Below, piece by piece: positions 24,625 through 32,963 of a DNA stretch of 64,000 nucleotides; position 1 is the first letter of the stretch; each line of letters opens with the position of its first letter. The position numbers and the translations under genes are program-made. The DNA lies in the NCBI RefSeq assembly GCF_007830235.1, contig NZ_VLKI01000009.1, positions 51,230 through 115,229 on the forward strand. The letters are read 5' to 3'. Origin of the DNA: Cytobacillus oceanisediminis. GTDB lineage: Bacteria; Bacillota; Bacilli; Bacillales; Cytobacillaceae. A model generated the notes under the pieces. The model was not told the DNA's origin. It saw nothing but the letters and a program-made list of their open reading frames with translations, and searched no databases.

Positions 24625-24845
24625 ATAACTGTCTAGCTCTGGCGCCCTATCGACTCGACGTGCTTCCTTCACCTCGTCTGCGATAAGTCAACATCGAATC
24701 GCTAACGCTCTTCGTGTTTCCTTTATCTCAAAAAAGGAACTCAGACTAAAAGCGCCACGTCCTGTGGCAACGTCTGAGTGACCCACATCCTGTGGGCCTC
24801 AGTCCACCACGCTCCGTCGATGGGCAAGGGCGCCTCCGCTTTTAT
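24625..24845. repeat. Dispersed intergenic repeat of a second family
   Basis: The sequence starts GATAACTGTCTAGCTCTGGCG, contains AACATCGAATCGCTAACGCT, and ends GGGCAAGGGCGCCTCCGCTT. I recognise this general pattern as a high-copy intergenic repeat in Bacillaceae genomes. It separates the two micro-ORFs of the bmrCD-like leader. It has no coding potential I would support. Confidence 0.55.
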
Positions 24846-24940
24846 TGAGAGCTGCAGGCTATGCCTGTTTCCATATACTATTGCTTGAAAAAGCGCGCTG
24901 CTGTTGAACAGCAGAAAACAAACATAAGGAGGAGATTTAC

Positions 24941-25000
24941 ATGATTGCATTAAGAATGGAAAGAAAAGCAGTTTTGCCAGAGGATCTCGACGGCGGCTAG
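24941..25000 (+). CDS. 19-residue second leader peptide upstream of the BmrCD-like operon
   Basis: ATG 24941 with AAGGAGGAG at 7 nt; encodes MIALRMERKAVLPEDLDGG and stops at TAG 24998, 86 bp before the ABC gene start. A CTGCTGTT/AACAGCAG hairpin (24898-24914) precedes it. The strong ribosome site indicates real translation. Confidence 0.5.
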   Translation: MIALRMERKAVLPEDLDGG

Positions 25001-25086
25001 TTAAGGATCAGTTATTGGTTAGGTGAAGCAACGGATTGAATTAGATGTTTAACCCGTGGGCTTCCTGCCGGAAAGGGGAGAGAACT

Positions 25087-26844
25087 TTGTTTTCAATTTT
25101 AGGGAAATTAAGCTGGTTTTTTAAAGAAAACTGGAAAAGGTATGCGGTAGCAATCACCCTGTTAATCATTGTCGGCATCCTGGATGTGATGCCTCCGAGG
25201 CTTGTAGGGATGGCGATTGACGATATTCACCTGGGTGAAATGGATCGTGCAAATATTATGGAGTACCTGGGTTTATTGGCATTAATCACTATCGTGTCCT
25301 ATGCCATTACGTATATTTGGATGTATCAGCTCTTTGGCGGGGCATTTCTGGTAGAAAGAAAGCTGCGGGCACAATTTATGGGCCATTTGCTGAAAATGAC
25401 TCCAACATTTTTTGAAAAGAATCGTACCGGTGACTTAATGGCCAGGGCGACAAATGATTTAAAAGCCATTTCGGTCACTGCCGGATTTGGGATACTAACA
25501 CTCGTGGATTCAAGTGTTTTTATGCTGACGATTCTGTTTACTATGGGGTTTTTAGTGAGCTGGAAATTAACTTTTGCAGCCATTTTGCCTCTGCCTATTA
25601 TGGCTTATTTGATAAAGGTATACGGCAAGAAGATTCATACCCGATTTATGAGTGCGCAGGATGCATTTGGAGAGCTGAATGATCGGGTCCTCGAATCGGT
25701 ATCGGGAGTGAGGGTTGTGCGCGCTTATGTACAGGAAAGAGCCGATCAGCAGCGCTTCCATAATCTTACCGAGGACGTTTATAAGAAAAATATTCAAGTG
25801 GCCAAAATTGACTCTCTGTTTGAGCCAACCATAAAAGTCATTGTTGGTCTAAGCTATCTTATTGGGCTTGGATACGGGGCTTATCTTGTTTTCCATCAAT
25901 CCATTACATTGGGCCAGCTTGTTTCTTTCAATGTGTATTTAGGAATGCTGATTTGGCCGATGTTTGCAATCGGAGAATTAATCAATGTTATGCAAAGAGG
26001 AAACGCCTCACTCGATCGGGTACAGGAAACCTTATCTGCAAAACAGGATATAAAAAATCCGGAAGAACCTTCCGTTGTTGAATCACCAGATAATGTTTCT
26101 TTTGCAGATGTACACTTCCAATATCCTTCATCCAAAGCAGCAAACCTGAAAGGGATAAAATTGCATATTGAGCGGGGGGAAACGCTGGGAATTGTCGGAA
26201 AAACAGGCAGCGGGAAAACCACTTTTATTAAACAGCTGTTGAGAGAGTATCCAGCGGGAACCGGTACACTTTCAATTGCAAATGTCCCGATTGTAGATCA
26301 GGAACTAGAGAGAACAAGGGGCTGGATCGGTTATGTTCCCCAGGATCACGTTCTTTTTTCAAGAACTGTACGAGAAAACATCCTTTTTGGAAAAAAGGAT
26401 GCGACTGAAGAGGATATGCAAAAGGCCATTGATTTGGCGGCCTTCCGCAAAGACCTGGAGATGCTTCCAGAAGGGCTGGAAACGCTTGTCGGCGAAAAAG
26501 GGGTTGCTTTATCAGGAGGTCAAAAACAACGGATTTCCATCGCTCGTGCACTTGTAAAAGATCCGGAAATACTCATACTGGATGACTCGCTGTCAGCAGT
26601 TGATGCAAAAACGGAGAAAAATATCATCGATAATATTCGATCTGAACGAAAGAATAGAACAACGATTATCACAACCCACCGGATGTCGGCTGTCCAGCAT
26701 GCTGACCACATTATCGTCCTCAATGAAGGTGCAATTGTTGAAGAAGGCACACATGAGGAGCTAATGGCCAGGAATGGCTGGTACAATGAGCAATTTGAAA
26801 GGCAGCAAACCCAGGCTGCTGCAGATGAGGAGGTGCTCTCATGA
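25087..26844 (+). CDS. bmrC: Multidrug ABC transporter half, BmrC/YheI-like (degenerate ATP site)
   Basis: 585 residues from TTG 25087, preceded by AAAGGGGAGAG at 7 nt; a longer frame from 25045 lacks a ribosome site. Six-helix transmembrane domain (about 1-310), then the ATPase: Walker A GKTGSGKT, signature ALSGGQKQRIS, Walker B ILILDDSLSAVD, H-loop TTHRMSAV. Asp replaces the catalytic Glu after Walker B, the known asymmetry of BmrC in the BmrC/BmrD heterodimer. It exports multiple drugs with the partner encoded immediately downstream. Confidence 0.9.
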   Translation: MFSILGKLSWFFKENWKRYAVAITLLIIVGILDVMPPRLVGMAIDDIHLGEMDRANIMEYLGLLALITIVSYAITYIWMYQLFGGAFLVERKLRAQFMGHLLKMTPTFFEKNRTGDLMARATNDLKAISVTAGFGILTLVDSSVFMLTILFTMGFLVSWKLTFAAILPLPIMAYLIKVYGKKIHTRFMSAQDAFGELNDRVLESVSGVRVVRAYVQERADQQRFHNLTEDVYKKNIQVAKIDSLFEPTIKVIVGLSYLIGLGYGAYLVFHQSITLGQLVSFNVYLGMLIWPMFAIGELINVMQRGNASLDRVQETLSAKQDIKNPEEPSVVESPDNVSFADVHFQYPSSKAANLKGIKLHIERGETLGIVGKTGSGKTTFIKQLLREYPAGTGTLSIANVPIVDQELERTRGWIGYVPQDHVLFSRTVRENILFGKKDATEEDMQKAIDLAAFRKDLEMLPEGLETLVGEKGVALSGGQKQRISIARALVKDPEILILDDSLSAVDAKTEKNIIDNIRSERKNRTTIITTHRMSAVQHADHIIVLNEGAIVEEGTHEELMARNGWYNEQFERQQTQAAADEEVLS

Positions 26845-28853
26845 CCACAGGGAAGCGGTTATTCCACTATGCCCTTCATTATAAAAAAATGATTATTGCT
26901 GCATTGCTGATGCTAACGGTAGCTGTTGCAGCGGATCTCGCAGGGCCATTTATCGCAAAGAAAATGATTGATGACCATATCCTTGGCATTGAATCTGTCT
27001 GGTACCAGACACAGGGGGATAAAGAGGCAGTGCCGTACGATGGCCATTTTTATAAAAAAGAACAAAATATCTCTAATGGAGAGCAAAGAATAAACCAGGC
27101 CCGCATCCTCCAGGTGGGCAGCCAATTTATTTTTGTAAATGGGGAAGTTGCTTTTGATGGGAACAGAGCCTTTAAAGATGGTACGCTCGTAATAGAAAAG
27201 GGCGGACAAACAGAAGCTTACGAAGGAAAGGTACTGACCATTGATGAATTAATGCAATTTTACAGGCCGGAGATTCCGAAGATTTTTAAGCTGCTGGCCT
27301 TTTACTTTTGTATGTTGGTTATAGCTGCATTCTTTCAGTATGGGCAGCGCTTTTATCTCCAGAAGTCGGCAAACAGAGTAATTCAAAAAATGCGGAAGGA
27401 TGTATTTGGGCAGATCCAAAGGCTTCCAATCGGTTATTTTGATAATTTGCCTGCCGGCAAGGTGGTCGCCAGAATTACGAACGATACGGAAGCAATCCGC
27501 GAATTATACGTAACCGTATTGGCCACTTTCTTTACAAGCGCCATTTATATTTCTGGTATTTATATCGCTTTATTTATTCTAAATGCCAAGCTTGCGGCAA
27601 TCTGTTTAATCCTTCTGCCGATTCTTTATGTATGGATGGTAGTGTACCGTAAATATGCATCCAAATACAATCACGTCATCCGATCCAGGGTTAGTGATAT
27701 TAACGGAATGATTAACGAATCGATTCACGGAATGAACATCATCCAGGCATTCGGCCGGGAAAAAGAGACACAAAAGGATTTTGAAAAGCTGAACACAGAG
27801 CATTTTACGTATCAAAATAAACTTCTAAGCCTGAATTCGCTGACCTCCCATAATTTAACCGCAGTGTTAAGGAATATAGTATTCGTAGCATTTATTTGGT
27901 ATTTCGGGGGAGAATCCTTAAAAGCATCATCTGTAATCTCACTCGGGATGCTATACGCTTTTGTCGACTATATTAACCGTCTATTCCAGCCGGTACAGGG
28001 TATTGTGAATCAGTTAGCCAATTTGGAGCAGGCTCTTGTAGCGGGAGACAGAGTATTTAGCCTTCTTGATGAAGAAGGCATTGATGTAAGCGATAAACAA
28101 ATTTCTCGCTATAAAGGAAATGTTACATTCGACCAAGTGCATTTTGGCTATAAAGAGAGAGAATATGTATTAAAGGATATCAACTTTGAAGCGAAGCACG
28201 GAGAAACAGTGGCGCTGGTCGGACATACCGGATCAGGAAAAAGCTCAATTATGAATTTGCTGTTCCGTTTTTATGATAGCCAGGAAGGCAGGATTATGAT
28301 TGATGGCATGGATATTAAAAAAGTTCCTAGGCAGGAGCTTCGCAAACATATGGGCATCGTCCTGCAGGATCCGTTCCTGTTTACCGGCACCATTGCTTCA
28401 AACGTCAGCCTTGATGATCCTAATATCTCGCGTGAGAAAGTGGAAAAGGCTCTGAAGGATGTTGGGGCAGATAAAATTTTTAAGCATCTTGAGAAAGGCT
28501 TTGATGAGCCAGTTATTGAAAAAGGCAGTACGCTATCCAGCGGGCAAAGACAGCTCATTTCCTTTGCGAGGGCATTGGCCTTTGACCCCTCGATTTTGAT
28601 ACTGGATGAAGCAACCTCAAGCATTGATACCGAAACGGAAATGATCATACAGGAAGCAATGGATGTGCTGAAAAAGGGAAGAACAACATTTATCATCGCC
28701 CACCGCTTGTCAACCATCCGCAATGCAGATCAAATTCTCGTTCTGGACCGAGGAAAAATTGTTGAAAAAGGAAACCACGAAGAATTAATGATGCAAAAGG
28801 GAAAATATTATCAAATGTATCAGCTCCAGCAGGGCTCATCACTTGCGGGGTAA
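26841..28853 (+). CDS. bmrD: Multidrug ABC transporter half, BmrD/YheH-like
   Basis: 670 residues. A long extracellular insert between TM1 and TM2 (about residues 45-145, WYQTQGDKEAVPYDG...) distinguishes it from BmrC and is typical of YheH. ATPase: Walker A GHTGSGKS, signature TLSSGQRQLIS, Walker B ILILDEATSSID with the catalytic Glu, H-loop AHRLSTIR. It supplies the consensus ATP site of the heterodimer. ATG overlaps the bmrC stop (ATGA), indicating translational coupling. Confidence 0.9.
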   Translation: MTTGKRLFHYALHYKKMIIAALLMLTVAVAADLAGPFIAKKMIDDHILGIESVWYQTQGDKEAVPYDGHFYKKEQNISNGEQRINQARILQVGSQFIFVNGEVAFDGNRAFKDGTLVIEKGGQTEAYEGKVLTIDELMQFYRPEIPKIFKLLAFYFCMLVIAAFFQYGQRFYLQKSANRVIQKMRKDVFGQIQRLPIGYFDNLPAGKVVARITNDTEAIRELYVTVLATFFTSAIYISGIYIALFILNAKLAAICLILLPILYVWMVVYRKYASKYNHVIRSRVSDINGMINESIHGMNIIQAFGREKETQKDFEKLNTEHFTYQNKLLSLNSLTSHNLTAVLRNIVFVAFIWYFGGESLKASSVISLGMLYAFVDYINRLFQPVQGIVNQLANLEQALVAGDRVFSLLDEEGIDVSDKQISRYKGNVTFDQVHFGYKEREYVLKDINFEAKHGETVALVGHTGSGKSSIMNLLFRFYDSQEGRIMIDGMDIKKVPRQELRKHMGIVLQDPFLFTGTIASNVSLDDPNISREKVEKALKDVGADKIFKHLEKGFDEPVIEKGSTLSSGQRQLISFARALAFDPSILILDEATSSIDTETEMIIQEAMDVLKKGRTTFIIAHRLSTIRNADQILVLDRGKIVEKGNHEELMMQKGKYYQMYQLQQGSSLAG

Positions 28854-28858
28854 GAAGA

Positions 28859-28885
28859 GAAAGCGCCGGATGGCGCTTTCTTTTT
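28859..28885 (+). terminator. Terminator of the bmrCD-like operon
   Basis: GAAAGCGCC-ggat-GGCGCTTTC followed by TTTTT. Confidence 0.85.
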
Positions 28886-29208
28886 AAACTTGTCAGTGGA
28901 AATATAACGGCAAGAACTTGATTTTGTGATCGTTAAAACAGGATTTTCAGGATTTTAAAAGCAAAACTACTTTAAACAGCAAAATATTGACTGAAAACTC
29001 AAAAATTAATGTTGGAATACTCTTTTTTCCAGATATTAGCTAAATTCCAGTTTTATCCGTGAAAAAATCATTATAACAGCGAAATTTCGATTTTCCCTGT
29101 GAAAATATTTAATTAGCCTTTCATAATAAGAGCACTGTCTTGTCCATACAAAATTCACTTCTCTGACACAGAATCGTACCGAGACACATGTTCCAGATAA
29201 GAAATTCC
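28886..29208. other. A/T-rich intergenic region, no gene seen
   Basis: The sequence holds loosely recurring motifs such as AACAGCGAAATTT, AACAGCAAAATATT and AAACAGGATTTTCAGGATTTT at 30-40 bp intervals, possibly a degenerate tandem repeat. No frame with a ribosome site was found. Confidence 0.35.
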
Positions 29209-29229
29209 ATGATAGTTTTAAACTATCAT
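29209..29229. promoter_or_regulatory. 10-bp inverted repeat, operator-like
   Basis: Arms ATGATAGTTT and AAACTATCAT around one central base, 20 bp before the start of a membrane micro-protein gene. It may be a repressor site or an RNA hairpin in its leader. Confidence 0.4.
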
Positions 29230-29249
29230 ACATATCTGGAGGGATGAGC

Positions 29250-29333
29250 GTGGAGGAATTTTCTATTACCCTGGCGATAGCAAGTATTATGGTACTTGGT
29301 TATTTCATCGGTTATACGATTGTAAAAGCATAG
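29250..29333 (+). CDS. Single-pass membrane micro-protein, 27 residues
   Basis: GTG 29250 has TGGAGGG at 6 nt; an upstream ATG (29244) touches the SD. It encodes a short acidic start (VEEF) and one helix ITLAIASIMVLGYFIGYTIV, ending KA. A strong terminator follows directly. Function unknown. Confidence 0.55.
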   Translation: MEEFSITLAIASIMVLGYFIGYTIVKA

Positions 29334-29364
29334 CTGCCGGCTGCTTCAGCCAGGCAGTTTTTTT
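29334..29364 (+). terminator. Terminator after the micro-protein gene
   Basis: CTGCCGGCTG-ctt-CAGCCAGGCAG followed by a run of seven T. Confidence 0.8.
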
Positions 29365-29465
29365 GTGGCCAAATTCTCATTCAATCCAAATTTTATCATT
29401 AAAGTTTGAAATTCAGGGAAAAGAATATATATGTAGCATAGTGAAACTTTAAGGAGGTATGAAGT

Positions 29466-30848
29466 TTGTCTGATTATCGGATCGAGAGGGATACGCTCGG
29501 TGAGGTTAAGGTTCCTGCTGATAAATATTGGGGAGCGCAAACGCAGCGGAGCAAGGATAATTTTAAGATCGGCATTGAAAAAATGCCGATGGAAGTCATT
29601 TATGCTTATGCAATAGTTAAACGTGCCGCTGCAGTGGTAAATAATAAGCTCGGCAAGCTGCCTGATGAGAAAAAAGAAGTTATCACAAAAGCATGTGATG
29701 AAATTATTGAACACAAATTTGATAGCCATTTTCCTTTGGCAGTCTGGCAGACAGGAAGCGGCACACAAACGAATATGAATGTAAATGAGGTTGTGGCGAA
29801 AAGGGCAAATGAGATACTGGAAGAGCAGGGACACTCAGGCATGAAAGTCCATCCAAATGATGATGTCAATATGTCTCAAAGTTCCAATGACACGTTCCCG
29901 ACAGCGATGCATATAGCTTCCTATACCGAAGTGGCTGAAAACCTGCTTCCTTCATTGCGTGCATTAAAAAAGACGATTGAGGCAAAAGAAAATGCCTATA
30001 AAGATATTGTGAAAATAGGTAGAACGCATTTGCAGGATGCAACTCCGCTTACGTTGGGGCAGGAAATCAGCGGATGGCGTACAATGCTTGAAAAGAACGA
30101 AAAAATGCTGGAGGAATCCAGGCAGTACCTTCTGGATCTGGCGATTGGGGGCACTGCAGTAGGAACAGGTATTAATGCAGATAAAACATTTGGAGAGAAA
30201 ATGGCAAAGGAAATATCCAATCTTACAGGCCATCCATTCCGCTCTTCCGAAAATAAATTCCAGGCTCTGACCAGCCATAATGAAATCGTCCATGTGCACG
30301 GTACATTAAAAGCGCTTGGGGCGGATCTCATGAAGATTGCCAACGATGTACGCTGGCTGGGAAGTGGTCCTCGCAGCGGGATAGGAGAACTATCAATTCC
30401 TGCTAATGAACCTGGAAGCTCTATTATGCCTGGAAAAGTAAATCCCACTCAAAGCGAAGCCCTGACTATGGTCGTATGCCAAGTTTTCGGAAATGATGCT
30501 TCCATCGGATTTGCTGCGTCCCAGGGCAATTTCGAACTAAACGTATTTAAGCCAGTTATCATTTATAATCTCCTTCAAAGCATCAGCATCCTTGCTGATG
30601 GAATGGCTTCATTCAATGAAAAATGCATGGCAGGACTTGAAGCTAATGAAGAAGTAATTCATGATCATGTAAAAAAGTCACTAATGCTGGTAACTGCCCT
30701 TAATCCCCATATTGGATATGAAAAAGCGGCGGAGATCGCGAAGCTGGCTTTCAAGGAAAATACAACATTAAAGCAAGCTGCATTAAAAACGGGCTATATT
30801 ACAGAAGCACAATATGATGAGTGGGTTGTACCGGAAAAGATGGTGTAA
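29466..30848 (+). CDS. fumC: Class II fumarate hydratase
   Basis: 460 residues, the standard class II fumarase length. It converts fumarate to malate in the TCA cycle without an Fe-S cluster. Visible signatures: [13 protein letters not shown], the catalytic TH in [16 protein letters not shown], and the superfamily signature [15 protein letters not shown]. Start TTG 29466 has AAGGAGGTATG upstream. It is called citG in B. subtilis. It is a single gene bounded by terminators. Confidence 0.95.
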   Translation: MSDYRIERDTLGEVKVPADKYWGAQTQRSKDNFKIGIEKMPMEVIYAYAIVKRAAAVVNNKLGKLPDEKKEVITKACDEIIEHKFDSHFPLAVWQTGSGTQTNMNVNEVVAKRANEILEEQGHSGMKVHPNDDVNMSQSSNDTFPTAMHIASYTEVAENLLPSLRALKKTIEAKENAYKDIVKIGRTHLQDATPLTLGQEISGWRTMLEKNEKMLEESRQYLLDLAIGGTAVGTGINADKTFGEKMAKEISNLTGHPFRSSENKFQALTSHNEIVHVHGTLKALGADLMKIANDVRWLGSGPRSGIGELSIPANEPGSSIMPGKVNPTQSEALTMVVCQVFGNDASIGFAASQGNFELNVFKPVIIYNLLQSISILADGMASFNEKCMAGLEANEEVIHDHVKKSLMLVTALNPHIGYEKAAEIAKLAFKENTTLKQAALKTGYITEAQYDEWVVPEKMV

Positions 30849-30855
30849 ATGAAAA

Positions 30856-30880
30856 GGCCCCCCTTACAAGAGGGGGGGCC
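30856..30880. terminator. Terminator between fumC and the SASP gene
   Basis: GGCCCCCC / GGGGGGGCC, very GC-rich stem between convergent genes. Confidence 0.75.
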
Positions 30881-30917
30881 AAGCCATATTTATTCAATTG
30901 TTATCTTGCTTAGTTTA

Positions 30918-31136
30918 TTAGAAAGAACCGCCGCCAAGCTGTTGTTCAGCCATTTGTACAAGGCGTTTTGTGATTTCTCCACCTACAGATCCGTTAGCGC
31001 GAGAAGTTGTTTCTGCACCAAGGTTTACGCCAAATTCAGTTGCAATTTCATACTTCATTTGGTCAAGTGCTTGTGATACTCCTGGTACTAGTAATTGGTT
31101 TGAGGAATTGCTTCTGCTAGATGATTGGTTGTTCAT
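30918..31136 (-). CDS. Small acid-soluble spore protein, alpha/beta type
   Basis: 72 residues. The alpha/beta SASP core is complete: [20 protein letters not shown], the GPR protease site EFGVNLGAE, then [20 protein letters not shown]. SASPs coat and protect DNA in the dormant spore and are degraded by GPR at germination. The Ser/Asn-rich N-terminus ([12 protein letters not shown]) is longer than in the second copy at 42810. SD GAGGAGG precedes ATG 31136. Upstream are a tRNA-like sequence and a sigma-G-type promoter. Confidence 0.93.
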   Translation of the reverse strand: MNNQSSSRSNSSNQLLVPGVSQALDQMKYEIATEFGVNLGAETTSRANGSVGGEITKRLVQMAEQQLGGGSF

Positions 31137-31168
31137 GTGATTTCCTCCTCATAAATTTTTGTTGGATT

Positions 31169-31235
31169 TGGTTGGGTTAGCTGGAATTGCACCAGCGCAA
31201 GGATTAAATCCTGCTCCACTGCCTGGCTTAACCCA
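31169..31235 (-). tRNA. tRNA-like gene with UUA anticodon, in the SASP leader
   Basis: Read on the minus strand from 31235 to 31169 (67 nt). Acceptor TGGGTTA pairs perfectly with TAACCCA, followed by discriminator A and encoded CCA. D-arm CCA-GGCAG-TGG keeps the GG in its loop. The anticodon arm GCAGG-ATTTAAT-CCTTGC has U33, anticodon TTA and A37, with one bulged T. The T-arm GCTGG-TGCAATT-CCAGC keeps T54, C56 and A58 but has G at position 55. No real variable loop. It is shorter than a normal tRNA and the anticodon would read the stop codon UAA, so it is probably a specialised tRNA-like RNA, not a decoding tRNA. Confidence 0.6.
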
Positions 31236-31279
31236 TCGGATAAGGTATGTGGCGGCTTGTTGCCGCTGTGTTTACTCTC

Positions 31280-31308
31280 TATTATGTTTGATTTATAAAA
31301 GTTTATTC
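31280..31308 (-). promoter_or_regulatory. Sigma-G-type promoter for the tRNA-like/SASP transcript
   Basis: On the minus strand GAATA (31308-31304), 17-bp spacer, CATAATA (31286-31280), which fits the forespore sigma-G consensus. The start would be near 31272, so the transcript would contain a GCGGC hairpin, the tRNA-like element and then the SASP gene. Confidence 0.6.
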
Positions 31309-31430
31309 TTTTATAAAAACGGGAATTTTTTCCAGATAGAGTTGCTGATTAGCAGCTTTACATAACACAGCCGAAACAAACAAACGATATAAGAAAGAAA
31401 CTTGATAAACGAAAGTGAGAGGTTTTGAAA

Positions 31431-31673
31431 ATGGCTATTTGCCCTGTTTGCAATGGGTTTGAAAAACTAGAAGCTACCTGCAGCTCCTGCGGAAAAAATA
31501 TGGAGGATAGTGGAAGAATCATGGATTTTTACGATGATTACAGCGCCTATATGCCGATTGACCAAATGAAGCTGGAAGATGGCTATCCACAGGACTATCA
31601 AAAAGAGGAATGTCCGCATCTTTTGAAATGTCCCTCATGCGGCTATGACGAAGTGAAGTTTATTAAAGAATAA
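31431..31673 (+). CDS. Small Cys-rich (zinc-ribbon-like) protein
   Basis: 80 residues from ATG 31431; AGAGG lies 8 nt upstream, while TTG 31425 sits on the SD. Three Cys pairs are visible: CPVC (near residue 4), CSSC (about 17) and CPSC (about 70), suggesting one or two zinc-binding knuckles. The middle is acidic with a DFYDDYSAYMPIDQMKLEDG stretch. Possibly a regulator or chaperone-like adaptor; function unknown. Confidence 0.65.
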   Translation: MAICPVCNGFEKLEATCSSCGKNMEDSGRIMDFYDDYSAYMPIDQMKLEDGYPQDYQKEECPHLLKCPSCGYDEVKFIKE

Positions 31674-31700
31674 AAGTGTATAAATTTTTTCACAAAATTG

Positions 31701-31735
31701 AAAACCCCCGTCATTCCGGACGGGGGTTGATTTTT
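31701..31735. terminator. Bidirectional terminator
   Basis: AAAACCCCCGTC / GGACGGGGGTT then TGATTTTT, between the zinc-ribbon gene and msmX. Confidence 0.85.
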
Positions 31736-31738
31736 CAT

Positions 31739-32848
31739 TTATTCTTTTATTGAGCGGATTCTGTTTTCAGTGTTGGCATCAAAGAAATGAGCTTTGTTCA
31801 TATCGAATGCTAAATCAAGGTTTTGCCCAGGCTTAATATCTGTCCGGGAGTCTACACGCGCAACGAAATCCTGGCCTTCAATACTTGAGTAAATCATTGT
31901 TTCAGCACCAGTCAGCTCGGAAACATCGATGCGGGCATTGATTTTTGAACCCGTGGAAGCATCAATAAAGACAGGCTCGTCATGAATATCTTCTGGGCGG
32001 ATGCCTAGAATAATATCTTTGCCTACATAGCCTTGTTCACGAAGTACCTTCATTTTGCCTTCTGGAACGGCCACTTGTGTTTGGCCGACAACAAATTTGC
32101 CATCCTCAAGCTTCCCGTTGAAGAAGTTCATAGCAGGCGAGCCAATAAAACCGCCGACGAATACGTTTTCAGGTTTTTCGTATACTTCTTTTGGCGCACC
32201 AACTTGCTGGATAAGCCCATCTTTCATAACTACTAGGCGAGTTGCCATTGTCATGGCTTCTGTCTGGTCATGTGTCACATAGATCGTTGTTGTTTGCAGA
32301 CGCTGGTGAAGCTTGGCAATTTCTGCACGCATTTGTACGCGAAGTTTTGCATCAAGATTTGACAAAGGCTCATCCATAAGGAAGACCTTTGCGTCACGGA
32401 CAATGGCACGGCCTAAAGCTACACGCTGGCGCTGACCGCCTGACAATGCTTTAGGCTTGCGGTCAAGATATGGTTCAAGACCAAGGATTTTAGCTGCTTC
32501 CTTTACGCGGTGGTCGATTTCGTCCTTTGGAAACTTGCGGAGCTTAAGTCCGAAAGCCATGTTGTCATATACGGACATATGCGGGTAAAGTGCATAGTTC
32601 TGGAATACCATCGCAATATCACGATCTTTAGGCGGTACATCGTTCACACGCTTTTCATCGATATAAAAGTCGCCTTTGGAAATTTCCTCAAGGCCAGCAA
32701 TCATGCGAAGTGTGGTAGATTTTCCGCAGCCTGAAGGCCCGACAAACACGATAAATTCTTTATCCTGGATATGAAGATTGAAATCTTCTACTGCTGTTAC
32801 TTTATTGTCATAAATCTTGTATATATTATCTAATTTTAGTTCAGCCAT
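31739..32848 (-). CDS. msmX: Multiple-sugar ABC transporter ATPase MsmX/UgpC
   Basis: 369 residues. It energises several carbohydrate ABC importers. Walker A GPSGCGKST (about 38), Q-loop VFQNYALYPHMSV, signature LSGGQRQRVALGRAI, Walker B VFLMDEPLSNLD, H-loop YVTHDQTEAMTM, then a C-terminal TOBE/MalK-type regulatory domain (about 235-369, ILGIRPEDIHDEP). No permease genes are adjacent, as expected for the shared MsmX. The YxkF-type regulator upstream matches the B. subtilis msmX-yxkF order. Confidence 0.92.
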   Translation of the reverse strand: MAELKLDNIYKIYDNKVTAVEDFNLHIQDKEFIVFVGPSGCGKSTTLRMIAGLEEISKGDFYIDEKRVNDVPPKDRDIAMVFQNYALYPHMSVYDNMAFGLKLRKFPKDEIDHRVKEAAKILGLEPYLDRKPKALSGGQRQRVALGRAIVRDAKVFLMDEPLSNLDAKLRVQMRAEIAKLHQRLQTTTIYVTHDQTEAMTMATRLVVMKDGLIQQVGAPKEVYEKPENVFVGGFIGSPAMNFFNGKLEDGKFVVGQTQVAVPEGKMKVLREQGYVGKDIILGIRPEDIHDEPVFIDASTGSKINARIDVSELTGAETMIYSSIEGQDFVARVDSRTDIKPGQNLDLAFDMNKAHFFDANTENRIRSIKE

Positions 32849-32963
32849 TTGGGTAACCTCCCAGTTTTTTTTGCTTACACTCAGTTTAAAGGAAATATGG
32901 CTAATCCCATATGGCCAAACTGCACAAAATTACTGAAAGCGGTTTTATGCAATGTGTTCAAAT

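Noticed and set aside
24741-24950. 69-residue minus-strand frame
   Set aside because: It lies across the second dispersed repeat family and has no ribosome site.
31169-31235. Reading the tRNA-like element as a normal tRNA-Leu (anticodon TAA)
   Set aside because: A shifted anticodon loop would give TAA, but tRNA-Leu needs a long variable arm, which is absent.
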